A stretch of 64,000 nt of DNA from Simkaniaceae bacterium (GTDB taxonomy: Bacteria; Chlamydiota; Chlamydiia; Chlamydiales; Simkaniaceae), in the NCBI GenBank assembly GCA_018399055.1, contig CP073762.1:1178001-1242000 (forward strand), given 5' to 3'. A program made the position numbers and the translations under genes. Positions 54,590-64,000 of the stretch are shown one piece after another; positions within the stretch are counted from its first letter, which is position 1; the number at the start of each line of letters is the position of its first letter. The notes beneath the pieces were generated by a model. The model saw nothing but the letters and a program-made list of their open reading frames with translations. It ran no database searches and was not told the DNA's origin.

Positions 54590-55310
54590 AGGCAAGCTTG
54601 AGATATTTGTAAAAGGAGGTTTGGGCGTTATAGAGCGAAATGACGTAGCCCTCGTGGCCGCCAAGAAATCCGCGTTTGAAGACATAGGACTTGATGAAAG
54701 CAAAGCCTCCGTGGAAAAGAGCAGTTGCCATTGAAGAACGTTTTTTGTGGGCGTACTGCTTTGCAAAGAGGGTAGTGTAGCTTTCCATCTTCTGAAGGAA
54801 GTCCGATATGGAACGGTAGGAGTAGTGTTTTACTGGAGCGGTTAGGCGCTCTTCCAGGAGGGATTTGGTTTGGATCCGTTCATGCACCTGATCGTCTGTA
54901 AAGGAGGTCACTGATTTATTATAGAGCCGGGTGTGTCGGTCCGGATACCAGCCGCACCATTTGATGTGCCGTCCGTTGAAATAGTTGTTGAAAGGGAAAG
55001 AGTAGACTTTTTGGGAATCAAGAGTCAGCGCTAAGATCTCATTGGCAAGTTCAGGCGTAAGAACCTCGTCGCTATCAAGGGAGAGAATCCAATCATTGGA
55101 GGCATATTCGGCTGCAAGGTTATGCAGAGGACCGAAGCCGATAAACGGGCTTTTGAAGACCTTTACGTTAGGGTATATTTGAGCAAAATCGAGGGTGGCA
55201 TCGTTGGATCCTGTGTCAAGAAGGATCACCTCGTCAAATAAGCGGACCGATTCAAGGACCAGCCCAATCGTCTCTTCGTTGTTTTTTGTTAAAATTGTCA
55301 CACTAATCAT
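54555..55310 (-). CDS. Family 2 glycosyltransferase (WaaE/LpsA-like)
   Basis: A 251-residue transferase of the GT-A fold that adds a sugar in lipopolysaccharide core or similar glycans. Seen: VTILTKNNEETIG at residue 4, VILLDTGSNDATLD near 28, WILSLDSDEVLT (DXD) near 74, and the WaaE-type segment HIKWCGWYPDRHTRLYNK near 115 with VHERI near 143. It lies upstream of the deacetylase on the same strand with overlapping ends, forming a two-gene unit. Confidence 0.9.
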   Translation of the reverse strand: MISVTILTKNNEETIGLVLESVRLFDEVILLDTGSNDATLDFAQIYPNVKVFKSPFIGFGPLHNLAAEYASNDWILSLDSDEVLTPELANEILALTLDSQKVYSFPFNNYFNGRHIKWCGWYPDRHTRLYNKSVTSFTDDQVHERIQTKSLLEERLTAPVKHYSYRSISDFLQKMESYTTLFAKQYAHKKRSSMATALFHGGFAFIKSYVFKRGFLGGHEGYVISLYNAQTSFYKYLKLAYANRTPISQDR

Positions 55311-55408
55311 ATCCCCACGATAACATAAATGGGATTTGCCTGGGAAATCAAAAATTCTTTCTCTTTAAGGGGAAATTTTTTATAGTGAATCGTTTAGGAG
55401 AATTGCAG

Positions 55409-56428
55409 ATGACAAAGAATTATAGGTTTGATACTGGGTACACATTTGATGATGTGGCTCTCATTCCCCAATTTAACAATGTTCCATCTAGGACTGAGCC
55501 AATGCTCGACTCGTGGCTCACGAAGAGTCGGAAGCTTGGGATTCCCATTTTGTGTGCCAATATGGACACCACGATTTCAGAGAAACTTGCTGAGATATTG
55601 ATTGAGAGAGGCTCGATCCCCATTTATCATCGATTCACAAAGGATTTTGAAGCGCAGGAAGCGTGGGTTAAGAAATTTGGAGAGAAGACGTTTGTTTCAT
55701 GTGGAATCGGAAAAGAAAAACTTGCCGAAGTTCGAAAGCTGTTTGACATGGGGGCTGCGGGTGTCTGTGTTGATGTGGCGCATGGTCACTCTGAAAAGAT
55801 GCTCCATTTCATTGAAGAGCTAAAGAAAACGCATCCAGACCGCGATGTGATTGCAGGGAATGTCTGCACACCGATGGCTTATCAGGACCTTGTGAATGCC
55901 GGAGCTGATGGGGTCAAGGTTGGAGTGGGTCCTGGCTCCGCTTGTACAACGCGCGTAATTACGGGCTTTGGTGTGCCACAGTTTACCGCTATTTTTGAGT
56001 GTGCAAAAATTGCAGAAAAGCTCAGAGTTCCGCTGATTGCTGATGGAGGGATCCGTACGAGTAAAGATGTGGTCTTGGCTTTGGCAGCAGGCGCAAGTTC
56101 TGTAATGATAGGAAAGCTCTTTGCTTTGACAGAGGAAAGTGCTGCTGAAAAAAAAGGTGGAAAGGCGAAATTCCGCGGACAAGCAAGCGAAGATTTTCAA
56201 ACAGATTTCTATGGGGGGCTGAAGGAAAAAACAGTTGCGGAGGGAGTCGATTTTTGGGGGCCAGTAAGTGGCTTGGCAGGAGACCTCATTGATCTGCTAT
56301 TAGGAGGAATCCGAAGTGGGTTGACTTATGGAGGAGCTAGAAATATCAAGGAGCTTCAAAGGAAGGCAGAGTTTATTGAGGTGACCACTGCCTATGTTCG
56401 CGAAAGTCATCCAAGGCCAGGGGAGTAA
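55409..56428 (+). CDS. IMP dehydrogenase/GMP reductase-family enzyme without CBS domains
   Basis: A 339-residue TIM-barrel enzyme. The start [15 protein letters not shown], the phosphate-site [17 protein letters not shown] with the catalytic Cys, and [10 protein letters not shown] near the end are diagnostic. It lacks the CBS pair of normal IMP dehydrogenase (about 490 residues) and so has the length of GMP reductase; the active-site flap (EGVDFWGPV) does not decide between the two, so I give no symbol. Either enzyme fits purine salvage in a host-dependent bacterium. AGGAG nine bases before ATG 55409 sets the start. Its stop overlaps the start of the next gene by one base, at the head of a long operon. 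Confidence 0.85.
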   Translation: MTKNYRFDTGYTFDDVALIPQFNNVPSRTEPMLDSWLTKSRKLGIPILCANMDTTISEKLAEILIERGSIPIYHRFTKDFEAQEAWVKKFGEKTFVSCGIGKEKLAEVRKLFDMGAAGVCVDVAHGHSEKMLHFIEELKKTHPDRDVIAGNVCTPMAYQDLVNAGADGVKVGVGPGSACTTRVITGFGVPQFTAIFECAKIAEKLRVPLIADGGIRTSKDVVLALAAGASSVMIGKLFALTEESAAEKKGGKAKFRGQASEDFQTDFYGGLKEKTVAEGVDFWGPVSGLAGDLIDLLLGGIRSGLTYGGARNIKELQRKAEFIEVTTAYVRESHPRPGE

Positions 56429-57756
56429 TGCATAAAAAATTGGGCGTCTGGATGTTGACGTCTTTAGTTGTTGGAAACATGGTGGGATCGGGTGTCTTTT
56501 TGCTCCCAGCATCCCTTGCGAAGTTAGGAAGCATTACTATTTTTAGCTGGATTGCAACTGCAATTGGAGCAATGTTTCTCGCTTTAGTTTTTGCGAAACT
56601 TAGTAAAATGTTTCCGAAAACGGGAGGCCCGTACATCTATTGTAAAGAAGGGTTTGGGAATTTTATTGGTTTCCAAGTTGCTTATAATTTTTGGATTTGC
56701 AAGTGGGCTGGTAGCGCTGCTATAGCAACGGCACTTACTGGGTATCTAAGTGCTTTTTTCCCTATGTTAGACCATAATAATTTTTATGCTTTTCTTGTGA
56801 CTGCTGGAGCAGTTTGGCTATTTACCCTTGTAAATATCATTGGGGTTCATTTAGCGGGAGGTTTTCAGCTAGTCTTTACGATTATAAAGTATATCCCTCT
56901 CATTCTTGCTGCTGTTATTGGGATTTTCTATATTGATTTTGAAAATTTAACGTACTTTAATATCAGTGGAAAGTCAAACTTTAGCGCCCTTTCAAGCGGG
57001 GCTATGCTCACTCTCTGGGCATTTTTAGGGCTAGAGTCTGCCTCAATTCCAGCTGATGATGTCGAAAATCCCGAAAAGACCATTCCACGTGCGACGATTA
57101 TTGGGACCAGCCTTGCTGCAGTCGTGTACATCTTGTGTACGATTGCGATTATGGGGGTTGTTCCTATGCATGAGCTTCAGGATTCCGCTGCTCCCTTTGC
57201 CGATTTTGCGAAGAAAATTTTTGGTCCCTGGGGAATGTATGCTATGGGCGCGGTTGCTGTAGTCTCTTGCGCAGGGGCATTAAATGGCTGGATTCTCGTT
57301 CAAGGACAGATCCCTATGGCCGCAGCAAAAGATGGGCTTTTCCCCCGTCGATTTGGAAAGGTTTCAAAAGGACGCTCACCGGTCTTTGGACTTGTTCTCT
57401 CATCTATCTTAATTACACTGCTGCTGACACTAAACTTCAATAAAAACTTAGTCGATAAATTCACTATTATCATTTCGCTTGCAACCCTTGCGGGGATCAT
57501 TGCCTTCCTTTATACATCGGTGGCAGAGTTTGTCATCTATATTAAGTACCCTGAAAAGGCGCACAAAAAGAAGGTTGCCAAGACTTTAACGATTTCGGGA
57601 CTGGCTTTTTTGTATACGTTTTGGGCAACTGCAAGTGCAGGGCAAGAGATTGTTTTTTATGGGTCTCTCTTGATGTTTAGTAGCATTCCTATCTACGGAT
57701 GGATGGAATGGCAAAAATATCGAAAATCGATCTTAAAAACGAGTGAGTCTCGATGA
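56428..57756 (+). CDS. Amino-acid permease/antiporter, APC family (copy 1)
   Basis: A 442-residue carrier with 12 membrane helices of the arginine/agmatine or lysine-type basic amino-acid antiporter group (AdiC-like). The first helix carries VGNMVGSGVFLLPASLA, the broken-helix substrate site of this family, and the sixth region carries TLWAFLGLESASIPADDV. It is the first of three tandem copies, separated by four- and eight-base overlaps; all begin with K-LG-WMLT. Chlamydia uses a related AaxC antiporter with arginine decarboxylase, but no decarboxylase is visible here. Confidence 0.92.
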   Translation: MHKKLGVWMLTSLVVGNMVGSGVFLLPASLAKLGSITIFSWIATAIGAMFLALVFAKLSKMFPKTGGPYIYCKEGFGNFIGFQVAYNFWICKWAGSAAIATALTGYLSAFFPMLDHNNFYAFLVTAGAVWLFTLVNIIGVHLAGGFQLVFTIIKYIPLILAAVIGIFYIDFENLTYFNISGKSNFSALSSGAMLTLWAFLGLESASIPADDVENPEKTIPRATIIGTSLAAVVYILCTIAIMGVVPMHELQDSAAPFADFAKKIFGPWGMYAMGAVAVVSCAGALNGWILVQGQIPMAAAKDGLFPRRFGKVSKGRSPVFGLVLSSILITLLLTLNFNKNLVDKFTIIISLATLAGIIAFLYTSVAEFVIYIKYPEKAHKKKVAKTLTISGLAFLYTFWATASAGQEIVFYGSLLMFSSIPIYGWMEWQKYRKSILKTSESR

Positions 57757-59084
57757 ATAAGAAGTTAGGCATTTGGATGCTGACGGCTTTAGTTGTCGGA
57801 AATATGGTGGGATCGGGGGTCTTTTTACTCCCAGCTTCTTTAGCGAGCTTTGGGAGTATCACGATTTTCAGTTGGATTGCCACAGCAATTGGGGCAATGC
57901 TTCTTGCTCTTGTTTTTGCAAAATTAAGCAAACTTTTTCCAAGAACAGGGGGGCCATATATCTATTGCAAAGAAGGGTTTGGGAATTTTATTGGTTTTCA
58001 AGTCGCTTACAATTATTGGATTTGTACCTGGGCTGGAAATGCAGCGATTGCGATCGCACTTACTGGGTATCTAAGCGCCTTTTTTCCTGAGCTTGCACAC
58101 AATAATTTACATGCCTTTCTTTTAACGGCAGGAGTCGTGTGGCTTTTTACGATTGTGAATATTATTGGGATTCACTTAGCGGGAAGCTTTCAGCTGTATT
58201 TAACAATCCTAAAATTTGTCCCGCTTATCTTGGCAGCTTTAATAGGGATTTTCTATATTGACGTGGCAAACCTGTCATATTTTAACGTCAGTGGAAAGTC
58301 GAATTTTAGTGCTCTGTCAAGTGGGGCTATGCTCACGCTATGGGCATTTTTGGGGTTAGAGTCTGCCTCAATTCCAGCTGATGATGTTGAAAACCCCGAA
58401 AAGACCATTCCACGTGCGACGATTATTGGAACTAGTCTTGCTGCCGTGGTTTATATTTTGAGTACAATTGCAATTATGGGGGTCATTCCGATGCCGGAAC
58501 TTCAGGACTCTGCAGCCCCATTTGCCGACTTTGCTGGTAAGATTTTTGGCCCCTGGGGAATGTATGCTATGGGCATCGTTGCTGTTATTTCCTGCGCTGG
58601 TGCGTTGAATGGCTGGATTTTGGTTCAAGGACAGATTCCAATGGCCGCAGCAAAAGATGGGCTTTTCCCCCGTCGATTTGGAAGGGTATCAAAAAATCGC
58701 TCGCCAGTTTTTGGAATTGTCCTCTCTTCAGTATTGGTGACACTGGCATTGATCCTAAATTTTAATAAGAATTTAATAGACCAGTTCACTTTTATTATCT
58801 CTCTTGCAACACTGGCTGGAATTATTGCCTATTTGTACACATCAGTGGCGGAGTTTGTAATCTATATCAAGTATCCAGAAAAGGCCCATAAGAAAAAGAT
58901 TGTTAAGACGTTAACGATTTCAGGGCTTGCTTTTTTATATACATTTTGGGCGACTGTTAGTGCAGGACAGGAGGTTGTCTTTTATGGATCATTGTTATTA
59001 TTTAGTAGCATTCCAATCTATGGATGGATGGAATGGCAAAAATATCGAAGTGCAATTTTAAATCGAGTGACTGCAGATGAATAA
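57753..59084 (+). CDS. Amino-acid permease/antiporter, APC family (copy 2)
   Basis: A 443-residue carrier closely similar to copy 1, with VGNMVGSGVFLLPASLA in helix 1 and the same LWAFLGLESASIPADDV segment. Several stretches of 40-60 bases match copy 1 almost base for base, more than the surrounding codons would predict, for instance 57059-57105 against 58384-58430. It starts within ATGA at the end of copy 1. Differences are concentrated in helices 3 and 10, where substrate choice might differ. Confidence 0.92.
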   Translation: MNKKLGIWMLTALVVGNMVGSGVFLLPASLASFGSITIFSWIATAIGAMLLALVFAKLSKLFPRTGGPYIYCKEGFGNFIGFQVAYNYWICTWAGNAAIAIALTGYLSAFFPELAHNNLHAFLLTAGVVWLFTIVNIIGIHLAGSFQLYLTILKFVPLILAALIGIFYIDVANLSYFNVSGKSNFSALSSGAMLTLWAFLGLESASIPADDVENPEKTIPRATIIGTSLAAVVYILSTIAIMGVIPMPELQDSAAPFADFAGKIFGPWGMYAMGIVAVISCAGALNGWILVQGQIPMAAAKDGLFPRRFGRVSKNRSPVFGIVLSSVLVTLALILNFNKNLIDQFTFIISLATLAGIIAYLYTSVAEFVIYIKYPEKAHKKKIVKTLTISGLAFLYTFWATVSAGQEVVFYGSLLLFSSIPIYGWMEWQKYRSAILNRVTADE

Positions 59085-60405
59085 GAAGTTAGGGGTATGG
59101 ATGTTGACGGCCCTGGTCGTCGGAAATATGATTGGGTCTGGAGTGTTTCTGCTCCCGGCATCGCTCGCTAGTTTTGGAAGTATTACAGTCTTTAGCTGGT
59201 GCGCGACAGCAGTTGGAGCGATGCTTCTTGCGCTGGTTTTTGCGAAACTGAGTACCCTGTTTCCCAAGACTGGGGGTCCTTACATCTACTGCAAGGAGGG
59301 ATTCGGGAATTTTATCGGTTTTCAGGTAGCCTATAACTACTGGATATATATGTGGGTAGGGAATGCCGCAATTGCTGTGGCCTTTACAGGGTATTTAAGC
59401 ACATTTTTCCCAGAGCTAGCCCATAATAGTGGGCATGCTTTTTTCATTACCGCTGGAGCGGTTTGGTTTTTTACAATTGTGAATATTATTGGAGTTCACC
59501 TAGCAGGGAAGTTTCAGCTTGTTCTAACAGTTCTAAAGTTTGTTCCTCTTATTTTAATTGCTGTGATAGGGCTTTTCTTTGTAGACACTACAAACTTGGC
59601 TTACTTTAATGTGAGTGGAAAATCGAATTTTAGTGCTCTGTCAGGTGGAGCTATGCTCACTCTCTGGGCGTTTTTAGGGATGGAGTCTGCATCGATTCCA
59701 GCCGATGATGTAAAAGACCCAAAAAAAACGATCCCAAGAGCAACAATACTCGGAACTGCGATAACAGCTGTTGTTTATATTTTGAGTACGGTGGCAATTA
59801 TGGGAGTTATCCCTATGCCAGAACTAAAAGATTCTACAGCTCCATTTGCTGATTTAGCTGGAAGGATTTTTGGTCCATGGGGAATGTATGTGATGGGCGC
59901 GGCTGCAGTCATTTCATGTGCAGGCGCTTTGAATGGATGGATTCTTCTTCAAGGGCAGATTCCTCTGGCCGCAGCAAAAGATAAGCTATTTCCCAAGCCG
60001 TTTGCAAAGCTTTCTAAATCCCGCTCACCTGTTTTTGGAATTCTTATTTCTTCAGTGCTAATCACCCTGATTCTCCTTTTGAACTTCAATAAGGGACTAG
60101 TCGATCAGTTTACATTTATTATCTCTTTAGCAACATTGGCCGCAATTATTGCATATCTATATACCTCTGTTGCTGAGTTTGTTGTATATATTAAATATCC
60201 GGATAAAATGGATAGAAAGAAGGTTGTAAAGTCCCTTTCAATTTCTGCTTTGGCCTTTATTTATACCTTTTGGGCGACAGTTAGTGCTGGTCAGGAGATT
60301 GTATTTTACGGATCTTTATTGATGTTTACGAGCATCCCGATCTATGGTTGGATGGAATGGCAAAAATATCGGAAAAATATTGTGAGTGAGAATGGGCACG
60401 GTTAA
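59077..60405 (+). CDS. Amino-acid permease/antiporter, APC family (copy 3)
   Basis: A 442-residue carrier with VGNMIGSGVFLLPASLA in helix 1, TLWAFLGMESASIPADDV in helix 6 and AAAKDKLFPKPF in the long loop. It is the most diverged of the three copies (for example YWIYMWVGNAAIAVAF in helix 3), so it probably split first. It overlaps copy 2 by eight bases, and its end overlaps the HD-domain gene by 14 bases, continuing the operon. Confidence 0.92.
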   Translation: MNKKLGVWMLTALVVGNMIGSGVFLLPASLASFGSITVFSWCATAVGAMLLALVFAKLSTLFPKTGGPYIYCKEGFGNFIGFQVAYNYWIYMWVGNAAIAVAFTGYLSTFFPELAHNSGHAFFITAGAVWFFTIVNIIGVHLAGKFQLVLTVLKFVPLILIAVIGLFFVDTTNLAYFNVSGKSNFSALSGGAMLTLWAFLGMESASIPADDVKDPKKTIPRATILGTAITAVVYILSTVAIMGVIPMPELKDSTAPFADLAGRIFGPWGMYVMGAAAVISCAGALNGWILLQGQIPLAAAKDKLFPKPFAKLSKSRSPVFGILISSVLITLILLLNFNKGLVDQFTFIISLATLAAIIAYLYTSVAEFVVYIKYPDKMDRKKVVKSLSISALAFIYTFWATVSAGQEIVFYGSLLMFTSIPIYGWMEWQKYRKNIVSENGHG

Positions 60406-61660
60406 GAAGATTTACGATTCTGTACACCGCTTTATCCATGTTGATGGACTAGAGAGCGACTTGATTAATTCGAGACCTTTTCAGCGTCTTCACTATATCC
60501 ACCAGCTAGGGGTAACCTATTTTGTTTACCCTGGAGGAACCCATCGCCGTTTTGAGCATTCTCTAGGGGTAATGGAACTTGCTACGAGAATTTATGATGA
60601 AATCACTTCCGGCAATCTTCCGGGGAAGCTGAAGGAATTAATTCCTCGCTTTGCTTCTCATGAGTATCGGTACTGGAGACGTGTATTAAGGCTTGCTGCT
60701 CTTTGCCACGACTTAGGTCATCTTCCCTTTAGCCATGTGGCGGAGCATCGCCTCCTTGGAAAAGGGGGGCATGAAATTTGGACGCAGAAAATCATGGAGA
60801 GTGAGTTTTTATCTCCAATATGGGAGCGATTTGCGACCGAATCACTTGAAGATGGGATTTCAAGAGATGTGAAGCTCGATGTGATGAAAGTAGCACTTGG
60901 AGAGAAGAAGTTTGAAGGGGCGTTTACCCCATGGGAAAAGGTTGTTACAGAGATTGTCACAGGGGACTTCTTTGGAGCTGATCGGATTGACTATCTTCTT
61001 AGAGATTCTCAATGCACAGGGCTTGCTTACGGACTCTTTGATTATCATCAACTCATTGAAATGCTCAAAATGATTGTGACGAATGAAGGGACCCTTGCTC
61101 TAGGAGTTGAGGAAAATGGAATTGAGTCTTGTGAAGCGCTTTTGCTGGCAAGGCATTATATGCATAAGCGTCTTTACCAATATTCAAGCGTTAAATCCTA
61201 TGCTTTTCATTTAGCTCGATTTATGGAGACGATCTACTACGATCTAGGAGATGATTTAGAAAGGTATATCTCGATGACCGATAATGAAGTGCTATCTGAC
61301 CTGAATAAGGCCTCAAGAGATGAAAAACATCCTGGTCATTTTGATGCAAAGTGTCTCTACCTTCGCCGATATCGATTCAGAGCAATCGCGCTTAGAACAC
61401 CTCCTGAAGAAAAGAATCTTCTTGAGATTAAGAATAAGTTAGGGATTCCCGATGATGAATTCTCATGGGAGATCACTAAGAAAGGGAGTCGAAAACTGGG
61501 GATGAATTTTCCTGTTTTGAAAGAAGATGGAACGGTAGATACCGGGGATAACCTTTCTGAAATTTCAGTACCTCCTAAAGAGCGAAGTTGGGTTTATGTG
61601 GCTCCATGCTTTGAAGATGAGGTACGTAAAATGCTTAACCATGTGGATGTGCTCGGATGA
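60392..61660 (+). CDS. HD-domain phosphohydrolase (dNTPase/SAMHD1-like)
   Basis: A 422-residue metal-dependent phosphohydrolase. Motifs: FQRLHYIHQLGVTYFVYPGG near residue 30, THRRFEHSLGVMELA (first metal His) near 50, ALCHDLGHLPFSHVAE (HD) near 108, and FGADRIDYLLRDS (third Asp) near 195. This is the order of SAMHD1- and dGTPase-like enzymes, which release the base nucleoside from dNTPs. It may adjust nucleotide pools or degrade foreign nucleotides. The ATG at 60392 is preferred over a GTG six bases earlier. It starts inside the end of the third antiporter gene and ends four bases into the protease gene. Confidence 0.9.
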   Translation: MGTVKKIYDSVHRFIHVDGLESDLINSRPFQRLHYIHQLGVTYFVYPGGTHRRFEHSLGVMELATRIYDEITSGNLPGKLKELIPRFASHEYRYWRRVLRLAALCHDLGHLPFSHVAEHRLLGKGGHEIWTQKIMESEFLSPIWERFATESLEDGISRDVKLDVMKVALGEKKFEGAFTPWEKVVTEIVTGDFFGADRIDYLLRDSQCTGLAYGLFDYHQLIEMLKMIVTNEGTLALGVEENGIESCEALLLARHYMHKRLYQYSSVKSYAFHLARFMETIYYDLGDDLERYISMTDNEVLSDLNKASRDEKHPGHFDAKCLYLRRYRFRAIALRTPPEEKNLLEIKNKLGIPDDEFSWEITKKGSRKLGMNFPVLKEDGTVDTGDNLSEISVPPKERSWVYVAPCFEDEVRKMLNHVDVLG

Positions 61661-62967
61661 AGAAATGGTATGTTTTTGGATTTTTTGTATTACTAATGGC
61701 TACTGGATTTGCTGATGATTGCAATGCGCCTCCCGTTTCGGTTCCTGAGGCATCGCCAAAAGCAATGGCATTTTATGTGAGTGGAAACATTTTGTGGATT
61801 ATCCAACTTCTTTGGTCGCTCACCGTTCCAGCGCTCATCGTCTTTACTAAGTTTGGTGTGAGACTTCGAATTTTCTGCGATAGAATTACTGGAATTTGGC
61901 TTTGGCAAACTGCGCTTTATGCCTTCTTTTTCTTGTTGATTGTTGCCATCTTGTCTCTTCCTCTAGACTTCTATGGAGGGTACGTTCGTCCTCATGCTTA
62001 TGGCCTTTCAAATCAGACAATTGCAAGATGGCTTAATCACTATCTGACAGGAACAGCTATTACGACAGTAATGGGGATCGTTCTCGTTTGGATTGTGTAT
62101 GGAATCATCAGAAAGAGCCCAAGGCGATGGTGGCTGTATTTTGGACTTTTGAATTTTCCACTGGCGGTCTTGTTGGTTTTTGTTCAACCGATTTGGATTG
62201 CTCCTCTTTTTAATACATTTGGACCCATGAAGGACAAGCAGCTGGAGCAAAAAATCCTCCAGCTGGCAGATAGGGCTGGAATTCAAGGAAGTCACGTTTA
62301 TGAAGTAGATATGAGCGCTGATACAAAGCAGGTCAATGCTTACGTGACGGGGGTTGGCTCTAGCAAGCGTATTGTGATTTGGGATACAGCAATTAAAGAG
62401 CTTACTACAGATGAACTCTTATTTGTTATGGGTCATGAGATGGGCCACTATGTTCTTCATCACTTGTGGTGGGGTATCTTGACTTACACACTCATTACGA
62501 TTGTGGGATTATTTTTAGTCTATCTGACTGCAGTGCTTTTTCTGAGAAAGTATTCTAAGCGGATGGGATTTAATGAAATGAGGGATATTGCCTCGCTTCC
62601 TCTTCTTATTCTTCTTTATACTTTTTATTCGTTCCTTCTAACACCAGCGGGAAACTTTTTTTCAAGATCAATTGAGCATAATGCGGATACCTTTGGCTTA
62701 GAGCTTACTCACTTGAGTGAGGCGGCGGGAACGGGTTTTGTGAAGCTTACAAGCACAAATCTTGCTAATCCTTGGCCAGGACCATTGTACATGGTCTTCA
62801 GAGCATCTCACCCCTCTATTGGGGCTCGTATCACTTATTTTAACAGCTACAAACCTTGGTGTCATGGTGAGTCCCTAGAATATGGAAAATTTTTTAGACC
62901 TTCCCACCTGGGGACTTCAGCTGGGGCAGTTCATCAACATGAGGAGATATATGACCATCGCCATTAG
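61657..62967 (+). CDS. M48-family membrane metalloprotease (Ste24/CAAX protease-like)
   Basis: A 436-residue membrane protease. It has a signal-like start (WYVFGFFVLLMATGFADD), four or more membrane helices, and the zinc site VMGHEMGHYVLHH (HExxH) near residue 270, with the third ligand in FSRSIEHNADTFGLELT (ExxxD) near 342. The long N-terminal membrane region and the order match Ste24-type CAAX proteases more than HtpX. Bacterial members probably degrade misfolded membrane proteins. It is coupled by ATGA to the HD gene. Confidence 0.9.
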   Translation: MKKWYVFGFFVLLMATGFADDCNAPPVSVPEASPKAMAFYVSGNILWIIQLLWSLTVPALIVFTKFGVRLRIFCDRITGIWLWQTALYAFFFLLIVAILSLPLDFYGGYVRPHAYGLSNQTIARWLNHYLTGTAITTVMGIVLVWIVYGIIRKSPRRWWLYFGLLNFPLAVLLVFVQPIWIAPLFNTFGPMKDKQLEQKILQLADRAGIQGSHVYEVDMSADTKQVNAYVTGVGSSKRIVIWDTAIKELTTDELLFVMGHEMGHYVLHHLWWGILTYTLITIVGLFLVYLTAVLFLRKYSKRMGFNEMRDIASLPLLILLYTFYSFLLTPAGNFFSRSIEHNADTFGLELTHLSEAAGTGFVKLTSTNLANPWPGPLYMVFRASHPSIGARITYFNSYKPWCHGESLEYGKFFRPSHLGTSAGAVHQHEEIYDHRH

Positions 62968-62994
62968 ATCTGGCTTATGCTATGATTGTTTCTT

Positions 62995-64000
62995 ATGATT
63001 TTAAAAAAGATACTTTTACAGATTCGAAGTGAGCGAGAAAAGTTCTTCCTATTGTTTGCGATGCTTTGTGGTTTTTTTATTACTGCCGAGTATGCGATTA
63101 CCAAGCCGACGAGCAATTCAATTTTTCTTGCCCACTATAGCGTGAAGCTTTACCCATATGCTTGGCTCTTAACAGTCCCATTCAACCTCCTTGCTGTGAC
63201 CCTCTATAACCGTTTCTTGCCTCGATTAGGCTGTTTCCGCATGTTCCTTTGCACCGTGGGTGTAACGATGGGAATTAACACTTTATGCGGCCTGTATGTG
63301 CAGAAGTTCCCCCCCTTGTCCTTTTTGCTATATGTATGGAAAGATATTTATGTTCTTCTAATGTTTCAACAGGTCTGGTCAGTCATCCATACGAAGACGG
63401 AGATGAAGAAGGCGAAGTATCTTTATGGAATTATCTTTGGGGTCAGTGGGATAGGTGCCATATTTGGGAGTATGGTTCCGAGTTTCTTTGCTGTGAAGCT
63501 TGGTTCTGAGCATCTCCTTTACATGACGATTCCTTTATATCTATTGTTTATTGCAGCCTATCATCAGATGTTGAAGCGAAGTGACATGGAGGGGAGTGAA
63601 GCCCTTCATGTTAAGAATACGAAGGGCGGACTCCAACTTATCAAGACCTCTTCAGCCTTAAAGTTTATCCTCTTCATTGTGGTTCTTATGCAGCTTTCAA
63701 CAACAATCATGGATTATCAATTCAACACGTATTTGCAAGAGCGCTATCCTCTTCAAGATCTACGGACCCAGTTTTATGGTCGCCTATGGGGGATGATCAA
63801 TACCTGCAAACTTTGTTTACAGTTTTTTGCGACTTTTTTACTCTTAAAGTTTTTGGGGCTTCGAAGAAGTCATTTTGTGGTTCCAGGGATTCTCCTTGGA
63901 AATGCGATCTTAACCCTTTTTCAGCCTACCTTTGCTTTCATTACCTATGGCTTTAGCGTGATCAAAACGTTTGATTATTCGATCTTCAATATTATCAAGG
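62995..64000 (+). CDS. ADP/ATP-translocase-like (NTT-type) transporter, 3' end outside the window
   Basis: From the ATG at 62995 the frame is open to the window edge (335 codons). It has the usual start of nucleotide carriers (FFLLFAMLCGFFITAEYAIT), seven or more membrane helices, and KPTSNSIFLAHYSVKLYPYAW, which fits the NTP/NDP exchange family of Chlamydiae and Rickettsiales, found with lower similarity than true ATP/ADP exchangers. Its substrate (ATP, other nucleotides or something else) cannot be told. It follows the protease by 27 bases in the same direction. Confidence 0.75.
   Translation, partial: MILKKILLQIRSEREKFFLLFAMLCGFFITAEYAITKPTSNSIFLAHYSVKLYPYAWLLTVPFNLLAVTLYNRFLPRLGCFRMFLCTVGVTMGINTLCGLYVQKFPPLSFLLYVWKDIYVLLMFQQVWSVIHTKTEMKKAKYLYGIIFGVSGIGAIFGSMVPSFFAVKLGSEHLLYMTIPLYLLFIAAYHQMLKRSDMEGSEALHVKNTKGGLQLIKTSSALKFILFIVVLMQLSTTIMDYQFNTYLQERYPLQDLRTQFYGRLWGMINTCKLCLQFFATFLLLKFLGLRRSHFVVPGILLGNAILTLFQPTFAFITYGFSVIKTFDYSIFNIIK

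Overview
The window looks like a chromosome segment of an environmental chlamydia (order Chlamydiales, a Simkania/Parachlamydia-type relative rather than Chlamydia itself). The evidence is the recF-dnaN-smpB cluster, leuS directly followed by the Kdo transferase waaA, a MOMP-like porin ending in Phe, an ADP/ATP-translocase-type carrier, chlamydial-style secreted proteins, and a moderate, slightly AT-rich base composition. This assignment is inference from gene content; no marker gene such as 16S rRNA is present.

Layout. 1-6 kb: phosphoketolase (cut by the window start), a stand-alone LigD-type 3'-phosphoesterase, a secreted beta-helix protein and a secreted alpha/beta hydrolase. 6-14.3 kb: a NHLM-type peptide export locus: a nitrile-hydratase-like leader peptide, a possible 43-residue companion peptide, a membrane fusion protein, a C39-peptidase ABC exporter, a second ABC exporter, and a convergent FAD monooxygenase with a small partner. 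14.3-26.9 kb: MOMP-like protein, tRNA-Leu, upp, exbB/exbD, trmB, a DUF4143 ATPase, tRNA-Pro, two endonuclease/exonuclease/phosphatase-fold paralogues, pgi and an MFS carrier. 27.06-29.02 kb: an IS5-like element with an IS630-like element nested inside its transposase gene. 29-40.6 kb: an AT-rich membrane-protein pair, then the core genes recF, dnaN, smpB, terC, leuS, waaA and two tRNA-Met genes. 40.9-53.9 kb: an accessory island made of a 4.86 kb IS66-family element that carries an autotransporter-like gene, the gene it split, two secreted repeat-protein paralogues (one frameshifted), a second IS66-family element and a YVTN-repeat surface protein. 53.9-64 kb: polysaccharide deacetylase, glycosyltransferase, an IMP dehydrogenase/GMP reductase-family enzyme, three tandem amino-acid antiporters, an HD hydrolase, an M48 protease and a nucleotide-carrier-like protein (cut by the window end). 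The last run of seven genes from 55.4 kb is tightly spaced, with overlaps, and reads as one operon.

The most notable points are: (1) the IS66-family element with perfect 19-bp ends and a perfect 8-bp target duplication that encloses a beta-barrel surface-protein gene as cargo; (2) removing it restores one reading frame across the interrupted gene, which also carries a C10 tract where a change of one base would restore its N-terminus; (3) the NHLM export locus in an apparently intracellular bacterium, with a leader protein that stops one residue after its expected cleavage motif; (4) the nested IS pair, whose insertion history can be read to the base.
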